DNA from: Lientehia hominis
GTDB taxonomy: Bacteria; Bacillota; Clostridia; Lachnospirales; Lachnospiraceae
DNA length: 64,000 bases
Direction: 5' to 3'
NCBI RefSeq assembly: GCF_021044755.1
Contig: NZ_JAJNOR010000004.1
Location: 248,001 to 312,000 of the forward strand
Positions within the stretch are counted from its first letter, which is position 1. Each line of letters starts with the position of its first letter. Below are positions 1 to 8,519 of the stretch, piece by piece. Under the pieces are notes generated by a model. The model did not search any database. It was not told where the DNA came from and was given only the letters and a program-made list of their open reading frames with translations. The translations under genes were made by a program, and so were the position numbers.

Positions 1-113
1 CTAAGTGATGGAAAATTCTGTAACCTGTTCCGTAAAGGGGAACCGCCGCGGCGATGTGACCGACAACGATTAAACGGTACTATAAAAATTCTTTATAAAC
101 AGGAAAGAATAAA

Positions 114-168
114 TTGATAAATAATCAACAGAAATTTCATTGACTTTTGTCAGATAAAATGAGATAAT
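114..168 (+). promoter_or_regulatory. pckA promoter with upstream dyad
   Basis: TTGACT at 140-145 and GATAAT at 163-168 are separated by 17 bases, a good housekeeping promoter for the PEP carboxykinase gene. Just upstream, TTGAT (114-118) and ATCAA (124-128) form a five-base-spaced dyad that could be a regulator site; it resembles a CRP/FNR-family half-site pair, but the spacing is one base too long for the FNR consensus. Bases 1-113 hold nothing I can name. Confidence 0.65.
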
Positions 169-214
169 AAAGCAGATTTCGATTTTACTTAATTTTATAA
201 AGGAGGAACAAGGA

Positions 215-1912
215 ATGGCAACAAAAGCATATTATCCTATTTCTGAAATCGGCAAGGGTAAAGTTGGTTTTTCCAAAACCCGTGCTATCGTTGAAGCCGC
301 GTTTTATGGCAACAACGTAGTAAAGGTAAATACCCTGAAAGAGGCTTACAAGCTGGCTAAGAATTCACCTGGAACCATTGTGACAGACATGCCGGTATAT
401 AGAGCAGAAGAAATCGGCCTTGACAGTGACGCCAAAGTTCTTTTATTCAACGATGGCGCGATCACAGGGCGTTATGCAGCGGCACGCCGGATTGCAGGCG
501 AGCCCGGAGTAGACTGTGAAGCACTTGATAAGGTGGCGATGGACGCTGTCTACGATTCCCGCTGGAAAAAAATGTACCATGCAGAGGTATATGTAGGACT
601 TGATCCTGAGTTCATGGTAAAGGCACATCTTCTGCTTCCTGAAGGAGAAGAGAACATCATGTACTCCTGGATGTTAAACTTCCAGTACATGTCAGATGAG
701 TACGTAAAGATGTATAAGAACTCTAAGGCAGTTGGAGACGGAAAAGAAGCTGACATCTATATCTTCTCCGATCCTCAGTGGAGCCCCGTGGATCATCCCG
801 GCGTAAACTTCGACTGCTTAAGCGACCCTGCAAAGAAGACTCTCTGCTATTTCAATACAGATACCAACTGTGCATGTATCCTGGGTATGAGATACTTCGG
901 GGAGCACAAGAAGGGTACTCTGACCATGGCATGGGCGATCGCGAACCGCAATGGTTATGCTTCCTGCCACGGCGGACAGAAGGAATATACTCTGGCGGAC
1001 GGCAGCAAGTATGTAGCTTCCGTGTTCGGCCTGTCAGGTTCCGGAAAGTCCACTCTGACTCATGCAAAGCATGACGGAAAATACGGCGTTACCGTGCTTC
1101 ATGACGATGCGTTTATCATCAATACCGATACCTGTGCATCCGTAGCTCTGGAGCCCGCTTATTTTGACAAGACTGCCGATTATCCTACCGGCTGCCCTGA
1201 CAACAAATATCTGCTGACAGTTCAGAACTGCTCCGCAACTCTGGATGAGGACGGCAAGATTCAGCTTGTGACGGAAGATATCCGCAACGGCAACGGACGT
1301 GCCATCAAGTCCAAGCTGTGGTCCCCGAACCGTGTGGACAGGGTGGATTCTCCTGTAAATTCTATTTTCTGGATTATGAAGGATCCCACCATTCCGCCTG
1401 TGGTAAAACTGAAAGGTTCTGCTCTGGCTTCCGTAATGGGTGCTACTCTGGCCACGAAGAGATCTTCCGCAGAGAGACTGGCTCCCGGTGTGGATCCCAA
1501 CAAGCTGGTCGTAGTTCCTTATGCGAACCCCTTCAGGACTTATCCTCTGGCAAACGACTATGAGAAGTTCAAGAAGCTGGTTGAGGAGAAGGATGTAGAC
1601 TGCTACATTATCAATACCGGTGATTTCATGGGCAAGAAAGTACAGCCCAAAGATACGATCGGCATTCTGGAGAAGATCGTGGAAGGCAAAGCCGAGTTCA
1701 AAAAATGGGGACCTTTCTCTGATATTGAGATCATGGATTGGGAAGGCTTTGTTCCGGATCTGAATGACGCGGATTACCTGGCACAGTTGAAAGCACGTAT
1801 GCAGGATCGTGTAAACGAGGTTTCTGCGTTCGCTACAGAGAAGGGCGGATACGACGCACTTCCTGAAGAAGCTTTGGAAGCTCTGAAAAAGGTAGTCAGT
1901 GAACTGAACTGA
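215..1912 (+). CDS. pckA: Phosphoenolpyruvate carboxykinase (ATP)
   Basis: Interconverts oxaloacetate plus ATP with PEP, CO2 and ADP in the cytosol. In fermenting Clostridia it may run either way, for gluconeogenesis or for carboxylating PEP. The protein has 565 residues, a little longer than the usual 520-540. The kinase-1a loop GLSGSGKST starts at residue 272 and is followed by the HDDAF kinase-2 segment that binds Mg2+. The start is fixed by AGGAGG at 201-206, eight bases before ATG. The gene is monocistronic, with its own promoter and a strong terminator. Family assignment is firm; direction of flux is inference. Confidence 0.96.
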   Translation: MATKAYYPISEIGKGKVGFSKTRAIVEAAFYGNNVVKVNTLKEAYKLAKNSPGTIVTDMPVYRAEEIGLDSDAKVLLFNDGAITGRYAAARRIAGEPGVDCEALDKVAMDAVYDSRWKKMYHAEVYVGLDPEFMVKAHLLLPEGEENIMYSWMLNFQYMSDEYVKMYKNSKAVGDGKEADIYIFSDPQWSPVDHPGVNFDCLSDPAKKTLCYFNTDTNCACILGMRYFGEHKKGTLTMAWAIANRNGYASCHGGQKEYTLADGSKYVASVFGLSGSGKSTLTHAKHDGKYGVTVLHDDAFIINTDTCASVALEPAYFDKTADYPTGCPDNKYLLTVQNCSATLDEDGKIQLVTEDIRNGNGRAIKSKLWSPNRVDRVDSPVNSIFWIMKDPTIPPVVKLKGSALASVMGATLATKRSSAERLAPGVDPNKLVVVPYANPFRTYPLANDYEKFKKLVEEKDVDCYIINTGDFMGKKVQPKDTIGILEKIVEGKAEFKKWGPFSDIEIMDWEGFVPDLNDADYLAQLKARMQDRVNEVSAFATEKGGYDALPEEALEALKKVVSELN

Positions 1913-1950
1913 TTAAATATTATCTCGTTTTGAGTAATAAGTGAAAGAAA

Positions 1951-1988
1951 CGCCGTCTGCGGCCATGTGTCTGCAGACGGCGTTTTTT
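1951..1988 (+). terminator. Intrinsic terminator of pckA
   Basis: CGCCGTCTGC (1951-1960) pairs with GCAGACGGCG (1973-1982) and is followed by a run of Ts. The stem is ten base pairs without mismatch. It ends the pckA transcript and lies just before the 3' end of the convergent LysR gene. Confidence 0.92.
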
Positions 1989-2019
1989 AATATATAAGCT
2001 TTTAAAATGATTGGCCGGT

Positions 2020-2907
2020 TTAGTATAATGTATTGTAGATACGCTGAAAATCCTCCAGAATCTGCATATGAGAAAAGTCCGGCTGGTAGATCATATGGAT
2101 CTCCCGGACCATGCTGCCGTTTTCAATGGGCAGAACTGCAAGGCGGCCCTGACGGATATCTTCGCGGCAGGCGGACCGGGCGATGATGGATACGCCGAAA
2201 TTCTGGGCTACCAGTTCTTTGGTCATGGCCAGATTGTCCAACTCCATGACGATGTTGAAATTCTGAATGGATTCCCTCTGACTCCAGAGAAAGTTTTCAA
2301 AAAGCATCCTGGTCCCGGCAGTCTGAGGACGGAGGATCAGCTTCTCATCCTTGATCTCTTCCAGGCGGACCTCCTGGCGTTTTGCGAAGCGATGCTCCAG
2401 AGACACGGCCAGACACAGATAATCGGTGTCCAGAAGGACAGAAGGAAAGCGGTTATTGGGCAGAATGCCTTCCACAAAAGCGAGATCCAGTTCATAGAGG
2501 GCCATTTTACGATAAAGATTATTTATAGTGTCTGTATGAATTTTTATATGTGTTTCCGGATGATCATCACAATATCGGGCTATTACCCGGGGCATCATAT
2601 TCTCTCCGGCGGTCTGGGTGATGCCGATGGTGAGGTGGGTGCTCTGTTTCCAGCTGTCTTCGATGGAACGGCGCACATCCTGATCGATAGCAGCCATTCG
2701 TTTGGCATATTTCAAGAGGATTTCTCCCTCCGCGGTCATGATCAGGGACTTTTTGTCTTTCTTGAAAATGGTGACAGTATAGTCCCTCTCCAGTGTCCGG
2801 ATGTGATGGCTGACAGCCGGCTGAGTCAGGGATAATTCCCTGGCAGCGGCCGTAAAACTCCCGGTTTCCGCTACTTTTAAAAGAGTATATACTTTAGAAT
2901 CTAACAT
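2020..2907 (-). CDS. LysR-family transcriptional regulator
   Basis: A 295-residue LysR regulator. The winged helix-turn-helix occupies about residues 1-60 (TGSFTAAARELSLTQPAVSHH) and is followed by the linker helix and a periplasmic-binding-fold effector domain. GGGGGAGG sits seven bases before the ATG. It is transcribed divergently from a cation/proton antiporter gene, the usual arrangement when the regulator controls its neighbour. Two dyads lie in the shared upstream region. The effector cannot be told from the sequence. Confidence 0.93.
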   Translation of the reverse strand: MLDSKVYTLLKVAETGSFTAAARELSLTQPAVSHHIRTLERDYTVTIFKKDKKSLIMTAEGEILLKYAKRMAAIDQDVRRSIEDSWKQSTHLTIGITQTAGENMMPRVIARYCDDHPETHIKIHTDTINNLYRKMALYELDLAFVEGILPNNRFPSVLLDTDYLCLAVSLEHRFAKRQEVRLEEIKDEKLILRPQTAGTRMLFENFLWSQRESIQNFNIVMELDNLAMTKELVAQNFGVSIIARSACREDIRQGRLAVLPIENGSMVREIHMIYQPDFSHMQILEDFQRIYNTLY

Positions 2908-2933
2908 GCAGTTACCTCCCCCGGTTACAAGTT

Positions 2934-3001
2934 ATAAATTTAATTTATGAATTACAAGGAAAATATAATTTGATTATAGCAAAGTGTTATTTTATAATCA
3001 A
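2934..3001. promoter_or_regulatory. LysR/antiporter intergenic dyads
   Basis: The 170-base divergent intergenic region contains two AT-rich inverted repeats: ATAAATT-T-AATTTAT (2934-2948) and TTGATTATA (2970-2978) with TATAATCAA (2993-3001). Either could be the site bound by the LysR protein; the first has the T-N11-A layout common for this family. The assignment to this regulator is inference. Confidence 0.45.
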
Positions 3002-3077
3002 TATATCATAAAAATATTTTATAGACTGAAATGGAGGGCCTGAATAAAATAAATAAAAAATAACGGGGGTGATTGCA

Positions 3078-4337
3078 ATGATGTTGCTCAGTATGATTGA
3101 AAATGATTCTGTGCGCGTGATTCTTTCTTTGGCAATTATGGTATCTGCGGGGTTGATATTTACAGCCGTTACAAGAAGAATCCATTTGCCAGATGTGACC
3201 GGTTACATCCTGGCAGGGGTGGCGATTGGGCCATATGCGCTCCATCTGATACCAGATGGGATTGCAGATCATATGAGCTTTGTTGCAGATGTGGCGCTGG
3301 CTTTCATTGCATTTGGAGTGGGGCGGTATTTTAAGTGGTCGGTGTTAAAGAAAAATGGGAAGAAAGTGGTGATAATCACCGCGATGGAAGCGCTGATGGC
3401 CGGACTTGTCGTTACGCTTGCCATGCTTTATATCTTTCGCCTTTCTCTTCCCTTTTCCCTGCTTTTGGGTGCGATCGGATCGGCCACGGCTCCTGCGTCT
3501 ACGATCATGACCATACGGCAGTATAAGGCAAAGGGAGAATTTGTAAATACGATCCTCCAGGTAGTAGCGCTGGATGATGCGGTGGCTCTTTTAGCGTTCA
3601 GCGCATGTACGGCAGTTGTGAATGCTTCGGAAGGGAACGGAGCGGGTGTATGGTTTATACTAAAACCAATCCTGCTCAATATTGGGGCCTTGGCTCTGGG
3701 GGCGTTTTTTGGTCTGGTCCTTCATTGGCTGGTGGACAGAGAGAGGAACCGGGAGCGGAGGATCATCCTTCTCATCGGTATGGTGCTTATACTGACTGGC
3801 TTCTGTTCTTCCTTTGATATATCGCCGCTTTTGTCCTGCATGGTGATGGGAACGGTATACATCAATGTGGGCGGCTCAAAAAAGACCTTTACTCAACTGA
3901 ATCATTTCACTCCCGCAGTCTTCCTTTTGTTCTTTGTGAATTCGGGGATGCGGCTGAATGTGCCGATGTTAAAGACGGCCGGGATTATAGGGGTAAGCTA
4001 CTTTTTTATCCGGATAGTCGGAAAGTACATAGGGGCGTATCTGGGAGCACGGTTCACAGGGGCGGCGGTGGAGATCCGGCGCTATCTGGGGCTGGCCCTG
4101 ATACCACAGGCCGGGGTATCCATCGGGCTTTCTGTACTGGCAGAACGGATGCTTCCGGAAAAGCTTGGGATGCTGTTATCTACGATCATTTTATCTTCCA
4201 GTATTCTTTATGAACTGACAGGACCGGCCTGCGCGAAAGCCAGCTTGTTCCTGGCAGGGGCGATACCGGGCAGAAAAAAAGGAACGGGCAGGGAAATGCC
4301 GCCGGATACGAAGAGTAAGAAAACAGAAAAGAAGTGA
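3078..4337 (+). CDS. CPA2-type cation/proton antiporter
   Basis: A 419-residue polytopic membrane protein of the Na+/H+ (or K+/H+) exchanger family, with about twelve hydrophobic segments. Typical motifs include HLPDVTGYILAGVAIGP near residue 40 and the buried ALDDAVALL segment near residue 160 that carries the conserved acidic residues. There is no TrkA-N or TrkA-C tail, so it is the short form. The open frame extends back to a GTG at 3069, but the GGGGG site at 3065-3069 is better spaced for the ATG at 3078. It exports Na+ or K+ in exchange for protons; the ion is not readable. Confidence 0.88.
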   Translation: MMLLSMIENDSVRVILSLAIMVSAGLIFTAVTRRIHLPDVTGYILAGVAIGPYALHLIPDGIADHMSFVADVALAFIAFGVGRYFKWSVLKKNGKKVVIITAMEALMAGLVVTLAMLYIFRLSLPFSLLLGAIGSATAPASTIMTIRQYKAKGEFVNTILQVVALDDAVALLAFSACTAVVNASEGNGAGVWFILKPILLNIGALALGAFFGLVLHWLVDRERNRERRIILLIGMVLILTGFCSSFDISPLLSCMVMGTVYINVGGSKKTFTQLNHFTPAVFLLFFVNSGMRLNVPMLKTAGIIGVSYFFIRIVGKYIGAYLGARFTGAAVEIRRYLGLALIPQAGVSIGLSVLAERMLPEKLGMLLSTIILSSSILYELTGPACAKASLFLAGAIPGRKKGTGREMPPDTKSKKTEKK

Positions 4338-4406
4338 AGTTTTTCTGAAATTGTTTTTCTTGTCAGACGGGAAAAGAAGTGATATATTTACAGATACAGA
4401 AGGAGC

Positions 4407-4445
4407 AAAGGTGCAGCTTTTATAAAGGTTGTGCCTTTTTTATTT
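4407..4445 (+). terminator. Terminator in the 4.34-4.85 kb gap
   Basis: AAAGGTGCAGC (4407-4417) pairs, with wobbles, with GGTTGTGCCTTT (4427-4438), followed by a T-rich run. It probably ends the antiporter transcript. The rest of the 512-base gap up to the kor promoter contains only short open frames without ribosome sites, and I see no gene there. Confidence 0.65.
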
Positions 4446-4761
4446 CATTGGGAAATCTGCTGAGCTTTCTGGAAGTGCAGGGCTGGAGACTTTCAGGGAA
4501 CGTGAGGAAAGGGAGTCTGAAATGGTCTTGCATATTTTGTCACACGGACAAACGCAGCGCCGGGTTTTCCTTTATTTAAAGTTCTCGGCGGCATGTACTA
4601 AGGAGAAGACCACAAGAATAACATTAAATAGAAAATAGCCTTTTTGTGTAATATCCCGTTGGTCTCGGTTGCGCAACAAGCCGATATTCGGTGAATGTGC
4701 ATAATATTGAGAAGGGAGGGAGGGTTTTGTAAGACTTTTTTTAAAAGATATGGCAAAGTGC

Positions 4762-4831
4762 TTGACGACGCTTTGTCGACAATATATAATGGACAAAAAG
4801 GAAGCTATCAAAGGGGAACGTACCCGATAGC
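4762..4831 (+). promoter_or_regulatory. kor operon promoter and leader hairpin
   Basis: TTGACG (4762-4767) and TATAAT (4785-4790) are 17 bases apart, a near-consensus promoter. The transcript would begin at about 4797 and at once contain a hairpin: GCTATC (4804-4809) with GATAGC (4826-4831), extended by GGG/CCC inside. It has no U-tract, so it is more likely a 5' stabilising or regulatory structure than a terminator. AGGAG of korA lies just outside the stem. Confidence 0.75.
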
Positions 4832-4849
4832 GTAGAAAGGAGAACAAAT

Positions 4850-6004
4850 ATGCCAATCGTAAAAGCATCAAAGGATCGTGTAAAAACCGGCGTGCATTTC
4901 ATGCTGGGGAATTACGCACTTGTGGAAGGCGCCATCAGTGCCGGATGTAATTTCTTTGGCGGGTATCCCATCACACCTGCTAACGAAATCTCTGAGAGGA
5001 TGTCACAGAGGCTGCCGGAAGTAGGAGGTAAATTTGTACAAGGTGAAGATGAGCTTTTCTCTATCTTTGCGTGTACAGGTGCTTCTCTGGCAGGCGGCAA
5101 GGTCATGACCGCTACCGCAAGCGCAGGCTTCAACTATATGCAGGAGGGACTTGGCTATGCTTATACCATAGAAGCTCCTCTGGTTATTGCAGACGTTCAG
5201 AGATGCCGTGGTGAGAACTATGCCAGCCAGGCGGACGTATATCAGATGAGATACGGCGCCAGCGGCGACTATGAAGCCATCGTAGTATGTCCTTCTTCCG
5301 TTCAGGAGCTTTATGATTATACAATCTGGGCTTTCAATCTGGCAGAAGAGTACCGCAATCCGGTCGTAGTGATGTCCGAAACGACAATCGCTCTGATGAG
5401 AGAACGTCTCGATATTCCTGAGGCTTCTCAGATTGACTTATTTAATAGAAACTACACGACTCTTTCTCCGGAAGAATATCAGCCTTTTGCGGCTCCTGAA
5501 TTCGGGTGCCCTGATGCTGCACCTTTGGGAAAAGGATATCAGACCATTTATTCCCTGAACCCTCATGATGAAAAGGGAAGCATCGACTGGGATCCCGATG
5601 TATTCGATAAGCTGTATAAGAGAATCTGCGGCAAGGTCCGTGAAAATGCAGATAAGATCTGCCGCACTGAGAGCTTCATGATGGACGACGCAGAGTATGC
5701 GATCATTGCGTATGGCAGTGAAGTACGTCCTTCCATCGAAGCTGCCCAGATGGCAAGAGAAAGCGGCATCAAGGTCGGTGTTCTTAAGCTCTGCAATGTA
5801 TGGCCGGTTCCGGAAAAGGCTATCGCAGAGGTGTCAAAGAATGTATCCAAGATTTTTGCGGTCGAGATGAACATGGGCAAATATGTCAATGAGATCGCAC
5901 GGGTTGCAGCAGGCCGCTGTGAAGTGATTCCCGTTACCAAGAATTTGGGCTTGGTACATACAGGATACGAGATTCTCGAAGATATTAAGAAGGGGGTTAA
6001 ATAA
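4850..6004 (+). CDS. korA: 2-oxoacid:ferredoxin oxidoreductase, alpha subunit
   Basis: The 384-residue alpha subunit of a KorA-type enzyme. With KorB and KorC it oxidatively decarboxylates a 2-oxoacid to an acyl-CoA and passes electrons to ferredoxin. The N-terminal pyrimidine-binding domain shows FFGGYPITPANEISE and QGEDELFSI, and the domain II/III region follows to about residue 375. Linkage to succinyl-CoA synthetase points to 2-oxoglutarate as substrate, but branched-chain or other 2-oxoacids cannot be excluded. First gene of a six-gene operon; it ends one base before korB. Confidence 0.93.
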   Translation: MPIVKASKDRVKTGVHFMLGNYALVEGAISAGCNFFGGYPITPANEISERMSQRLPEVGGKFVQGEDELFSIFACTGASLAGGKVMTATASAGFNYMQEGLGYAYTIEAPLVIADVQRCRGENYASQADVYQMRYGASGDYEAIVVCPSSVQELYDYTIWAFNLAEEYRNPVVVMSETTIALMRERLDIPEASQIDLFNRNYTTLSPEEYQPFAAPEFGCPDAAPLGKGYQTIYSLNPHDEKGSIDWDPDVFDKLYKRICGKVRENADKICRTESFMMDDAEYAIIAYGSEVRPSIEAAQMARESGIKVGVLKLCNVWPVPEKAIAEVSKNVSKIFAVEMNMGKYVNEIARVAAGRCEVIPVTKNLGLVHTGYEILEDIKKGVK

Positions 6005-6005
6005 G

Positions 6006-6815
6006 ATGAGTGAGCTGAAGATCAATCCCAGAAGAAAATATTTAAGACCGGAAAAGCTTCCGCACTTTTTCTGCTCAGGCTGCGGCTGCGGCCAGGCGCT
6101 GAATTATTATATGCAGGCTCTGGAAGAGCTGGATATGGACCCCCGGTACATGATACATATAGCAGGCGTAGGCTGTACGGCCAGAGTACCCGTATATATT
6201 AAGACGGATATGTTCCATGGCGTTCATGGAAGAACTCTTGCGTGGGCGACAGGCGTGAAGATGATGCAGCCGGATACTCCTGTGGTCATTTTCGCAGGCG
6301 ACGGTGACATTGCGTCCATCGGTGGCAATCATCTGATTCATGCAGCCAGAAGAAACCTGGATGTGACCGTAGTGATGGTCAATAACATGAACTTTGCCAT
6401 GACCGGCGGCCAGGTGGCTCCTACCACCCCGGAAAAGGCACGTACCATGACGACTCCTTATGGCAGCGCAGAACCCAGATTTGATGTATGCGCACTTGCC
6501 CAGGCGGCAGGAGCTACCCATGTGGAACGCTGGACGACGGCACAGCCTGCCCAGTGTAAAAAAGCTATGGAGCGCGCACTGCAGCACAAGGGTTTCTCGT
6601 TGATTGAAATCGTTTCCCAGTGCCCGACCCACTTCGGCCGCTACGCACTGAAGACCGGCGATCCCAATGCTGTGATCGCTTGGATCAAAGAGCATACCTA
6701 TACTGATGCGCAGGCAAAGAAGATGTCTCCGGAGGAACTGGAAGGCAAGCTTCGCTGCGGCCAATATATCTGCGTTGAGAAGCCTATTTATGAAGGCACC
6801 AACGAATTAATGTAA
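6006..6815 (+). CDS. korB: 2-oxoacid:ferredoxin oxidoreductase, beta subunit (TPP-binding)
   Basis: A 269-residue thiamine diphosphate-binding subunit. The N-terminal cysteines CSGCGCG lie near residue 23. The TPP/Mg motif begins with GDGD at residues 98-101 and ends with VNNMNFAMTGGQ near 130, the standard GDG-N26-NN layout. There is no attached ferredoxin domain; that is supplied by the separate ferredoxin gene at 9442. Its ribosome site AAGGGGG lies in the end of korA, so the two are translationally coupled. Confidence 0.95.
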   Translation: MSELKINPRRKYLRPEKLPHFFCSGCGCGQALNYYMQALEELDMDPRYMIHIAGVGCTARVPVYIKTDMFHGVHGRTLAWATGVKMMQPDTPVVIFAGDGDIASIGGNHLIHAARRNLDVTVVMVNNMNFAMTGGQVAPTTPEKARTMTTPYGSAEPRFDVCALAQAAGATHVERWTTAQPAQCKKAMERALQHKGFSLIEIVSQCPTHFGRYALKTGDPNAVIAWIKEHTYTDAQAKKMSPEELEGKLRCGQYICVEKPIYEGTNELM

Positions 6816-6827
6816 GGAGGAGAAGAA

Positions 6828-7385
6828 ATGGTTACATATCCGCAGAGAATTACCTTATGTGGCTTTGGTGGACAGGGAATCATTTTGTCCGCAGTTATTT
6901 TAGGGACGACCGCCGTGACAAAGGGCGATTTATATGCAGTACAGACTCAGTCTTATGGTTCTGAGGCCCGCGGCGGCCAGTGCCAGTCTGAGCTGATCAT
7001 CGACAAGAAGGCCATTAATTCTCCTGTTGCAGAAAAGAAGAATCTTCTGGTCGCCATGTTCCAGACTGCTTATGAGAAATATATTCCTACTCTGGAGGAT
7101 GATGGCGTCCTCGTGATCGATCCCGGTCTGGTGACAAAGATCACACGCCCCATCAAGACCACATTTGAAGTTCCCGCTACGCAGATCGCGGTGGATCTGG
7201 GCAATCGTATGGCGGCGAACATGGTCATGCTGGGATTCCTGAGTGAGTCCCTGGGCATTATCAGAAGGGAAGACCTCCTGGATGTTGTGAAAGATACTGT
7301 AAACCCCAGATTTGTAGAGCTCAACTTCAAGGCAGTGGAAGCGGGCATCGCTTATGCCAAGGAGAACGATCTTTACCATAAATAA
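6828..7385 (+). CDS. korC: 2-oxoacid:ferredoxin oxidoreductase, gamma subunit
   Basis: A 185-residue POR/KOR gamma subunit, which carries the CoA-interacting domain of the complex. It opens with the family signature GFGGQGI near residue 12 and has SYGSEARGGQ near residue 40. A perfect AAGGAGG precedes the ATG, and the gap to korB is 12 bases. With korA and korB it completes the catalytic trimer. Confidence 0.94.
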   Translation: MVTYPQRITLCGFGGQGIILSAVILGTTAVTKGDLYAVQTQSYGSEARGGQCQSELIIDKKAINSPVAEKKNLLVAMFQTAYEKYIPTLEDDGVLVIDPGLVTKITRPIKTTFEVPATQIAVDLGNRMAANMVMLGFLSESLGIIRREDLLDVVKDTVNPRFVELNFKAVEAGIAYAKENDLYHK

Positions 7386-7394
7386 GGAGCGGTC

Positions 7395-8516
7395 ATGAAT
7401 TTATTCGAATATGAAGGCAAGCAGATGATGCGGGAATACGGGATTCCCGTGCCGGAAAGCCACCTGATTACCGCAGAGGATGCACCTGCTCCCATGGCTT
7501 ATCCTTTCGTACTGAAGGCTCAGGTCATGACTGGCGGCAGAGGCAAGGCCGGCGGCGTAAAAGTCTGCGAGAATGAAGCGGATTATAAAAAATATGCCCA
7601 TGATATCCTCAATATGGAAATCAAAGGACATAAGGTTCACGGTCTTTTGGCGGAACAGATGATGAAAGCCGAGAAGGAACTGTATCTTTCTATCACCCTT
7701 CAGGGTGTGGCGAAGCCTACGCTGATCGCCAGCCGTATGGGCGGTATGGATATTGAGGCGGTTTCCAGGGATAATCCTGAGGAGATCGTGAAGATGGAGA
7801 TTGACCCTTTCACGGGGCTTAAGGGCTATCAGCTCAAATATCTGGCAAAGAAGCTTCAGGTGGAGGACAAAAAAGATTTGTTCGCCATGGTGTCCAAAGT
7901 TCAGGATGCTTTTTTCAAGGCCGGCGCGATGCTGGTGGAGATTAATCCTCTGGGCCTGGTGGACGGCAAACTGATAGCGATGGATTCAAAGTTTGTTATT
8001 GACGGCCATGCACGCCATATGCAGGCAAAGATGGATGAGCTGGAAGCGGCAAGACAGGAACTTCATGCGTATGAGACTCCTTTTAAGGAGGAGACTACAA
8101 TCACGTATGTTCCCCTTGACGGAGATTTGGGACTGATTTCTGATGGAGCAGGCACAGGCATGCTGACCCTGGACCTTCTGAATGATGCAGGCGGGCATGT
8201 GGCCAGCTTCTGTGAACTGGGCGGCATGACCACCGAAGAAGTTATGTACCGCGCCATGGATCTGACTCTGACCGGACATCCGGAGATCAAAGGAGTGATC
8301 GTTGTCCTGATCGGCGGATTCAACCGTATGGACAATATGGCCCTCGGAATCACGAAATATGTGAAAGAGCATGATGTGAAGATTCCCATTTATACGAGAA
8401 TGTGCGGAACCATGGAAGAGGTGGGCCTTGAGACCATGAAACAGGCAGGTATGCCTACTTATAATATCCTGACTGACACCGTAAAAGAATTTGTGCATGA
8501 AGTAGAGGGGGTGTAG
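7395..8516 (+). CDS. sucC: Succinate-CoA ligase (ADP-forming), beta subunit
   Basis: A 373-residue SucC-like protein. The N-terminal ATP-grasp domain has AQVMTGGRGKAGGVKV near residues 45-60 and EINPLG near 178; the C-terminal CoA-ligase domain follows. With SucD it converts an acyl-CoA (probably succinyl-CoA from KorABC) to the free acid, making ATP. The start is 10 bases after korC with AAGGAG. Presence in the kor operon means each turn gives both reduced ferredoxin and ATP. Confidence 0.93.
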   Translation: MNLFEYEGKQMMREYGIPVPESHLITAEDAPAPMAYPFVLKAQVMTGGRGKAGGVKVCENEADYKKYAHDILNMEIKGHKVHGLLAEQMMKAEKELYLSITLQGVAKPTLIASRMGGMDIEAVSRDNPEEIVKMEIDPFTGLKGYQLKYLAKKLQVEDKKDLFAMVSKVQDAFFKAGAMLVEINPLGLVDGKLIAMDSKFVIDGHARHMQAKMDELEAARQELHAYETPFKEETTITYVPLDGDLGLISDGAGTGMLTLDLLNDAGGHVASFCELGGMTTEEVMYRAMDLTLTGHPEIKGVIVVLIGGFNRMDNMALGITKYVKEHDVKIPIYTRMCGTMEEVGLETMKQAGMPTYNILTDTVKEFVHEVEGV

Positions 8517-8519
8517 GGA

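Noticed and set aside
1..117. Open frame at the left edge that could be the end of an upstream gene
   Set aside because: The 38-codon product matches nothing and is Arg-rich; without the preceding sequence it cannot be supported.
114..128. FNR box upstream of pckA
   Set aside because: TTGAT-N5-ATCAA has one base too many for the N4 FNR consensus, and similar AT-rich dyads occur elsewhere in the window.
4379..4871. Several short open frames in the antiporter-kor gap
   Set aside because: They overlap the terminator or the kor promoter, lack ribosome sites and look like random frames.
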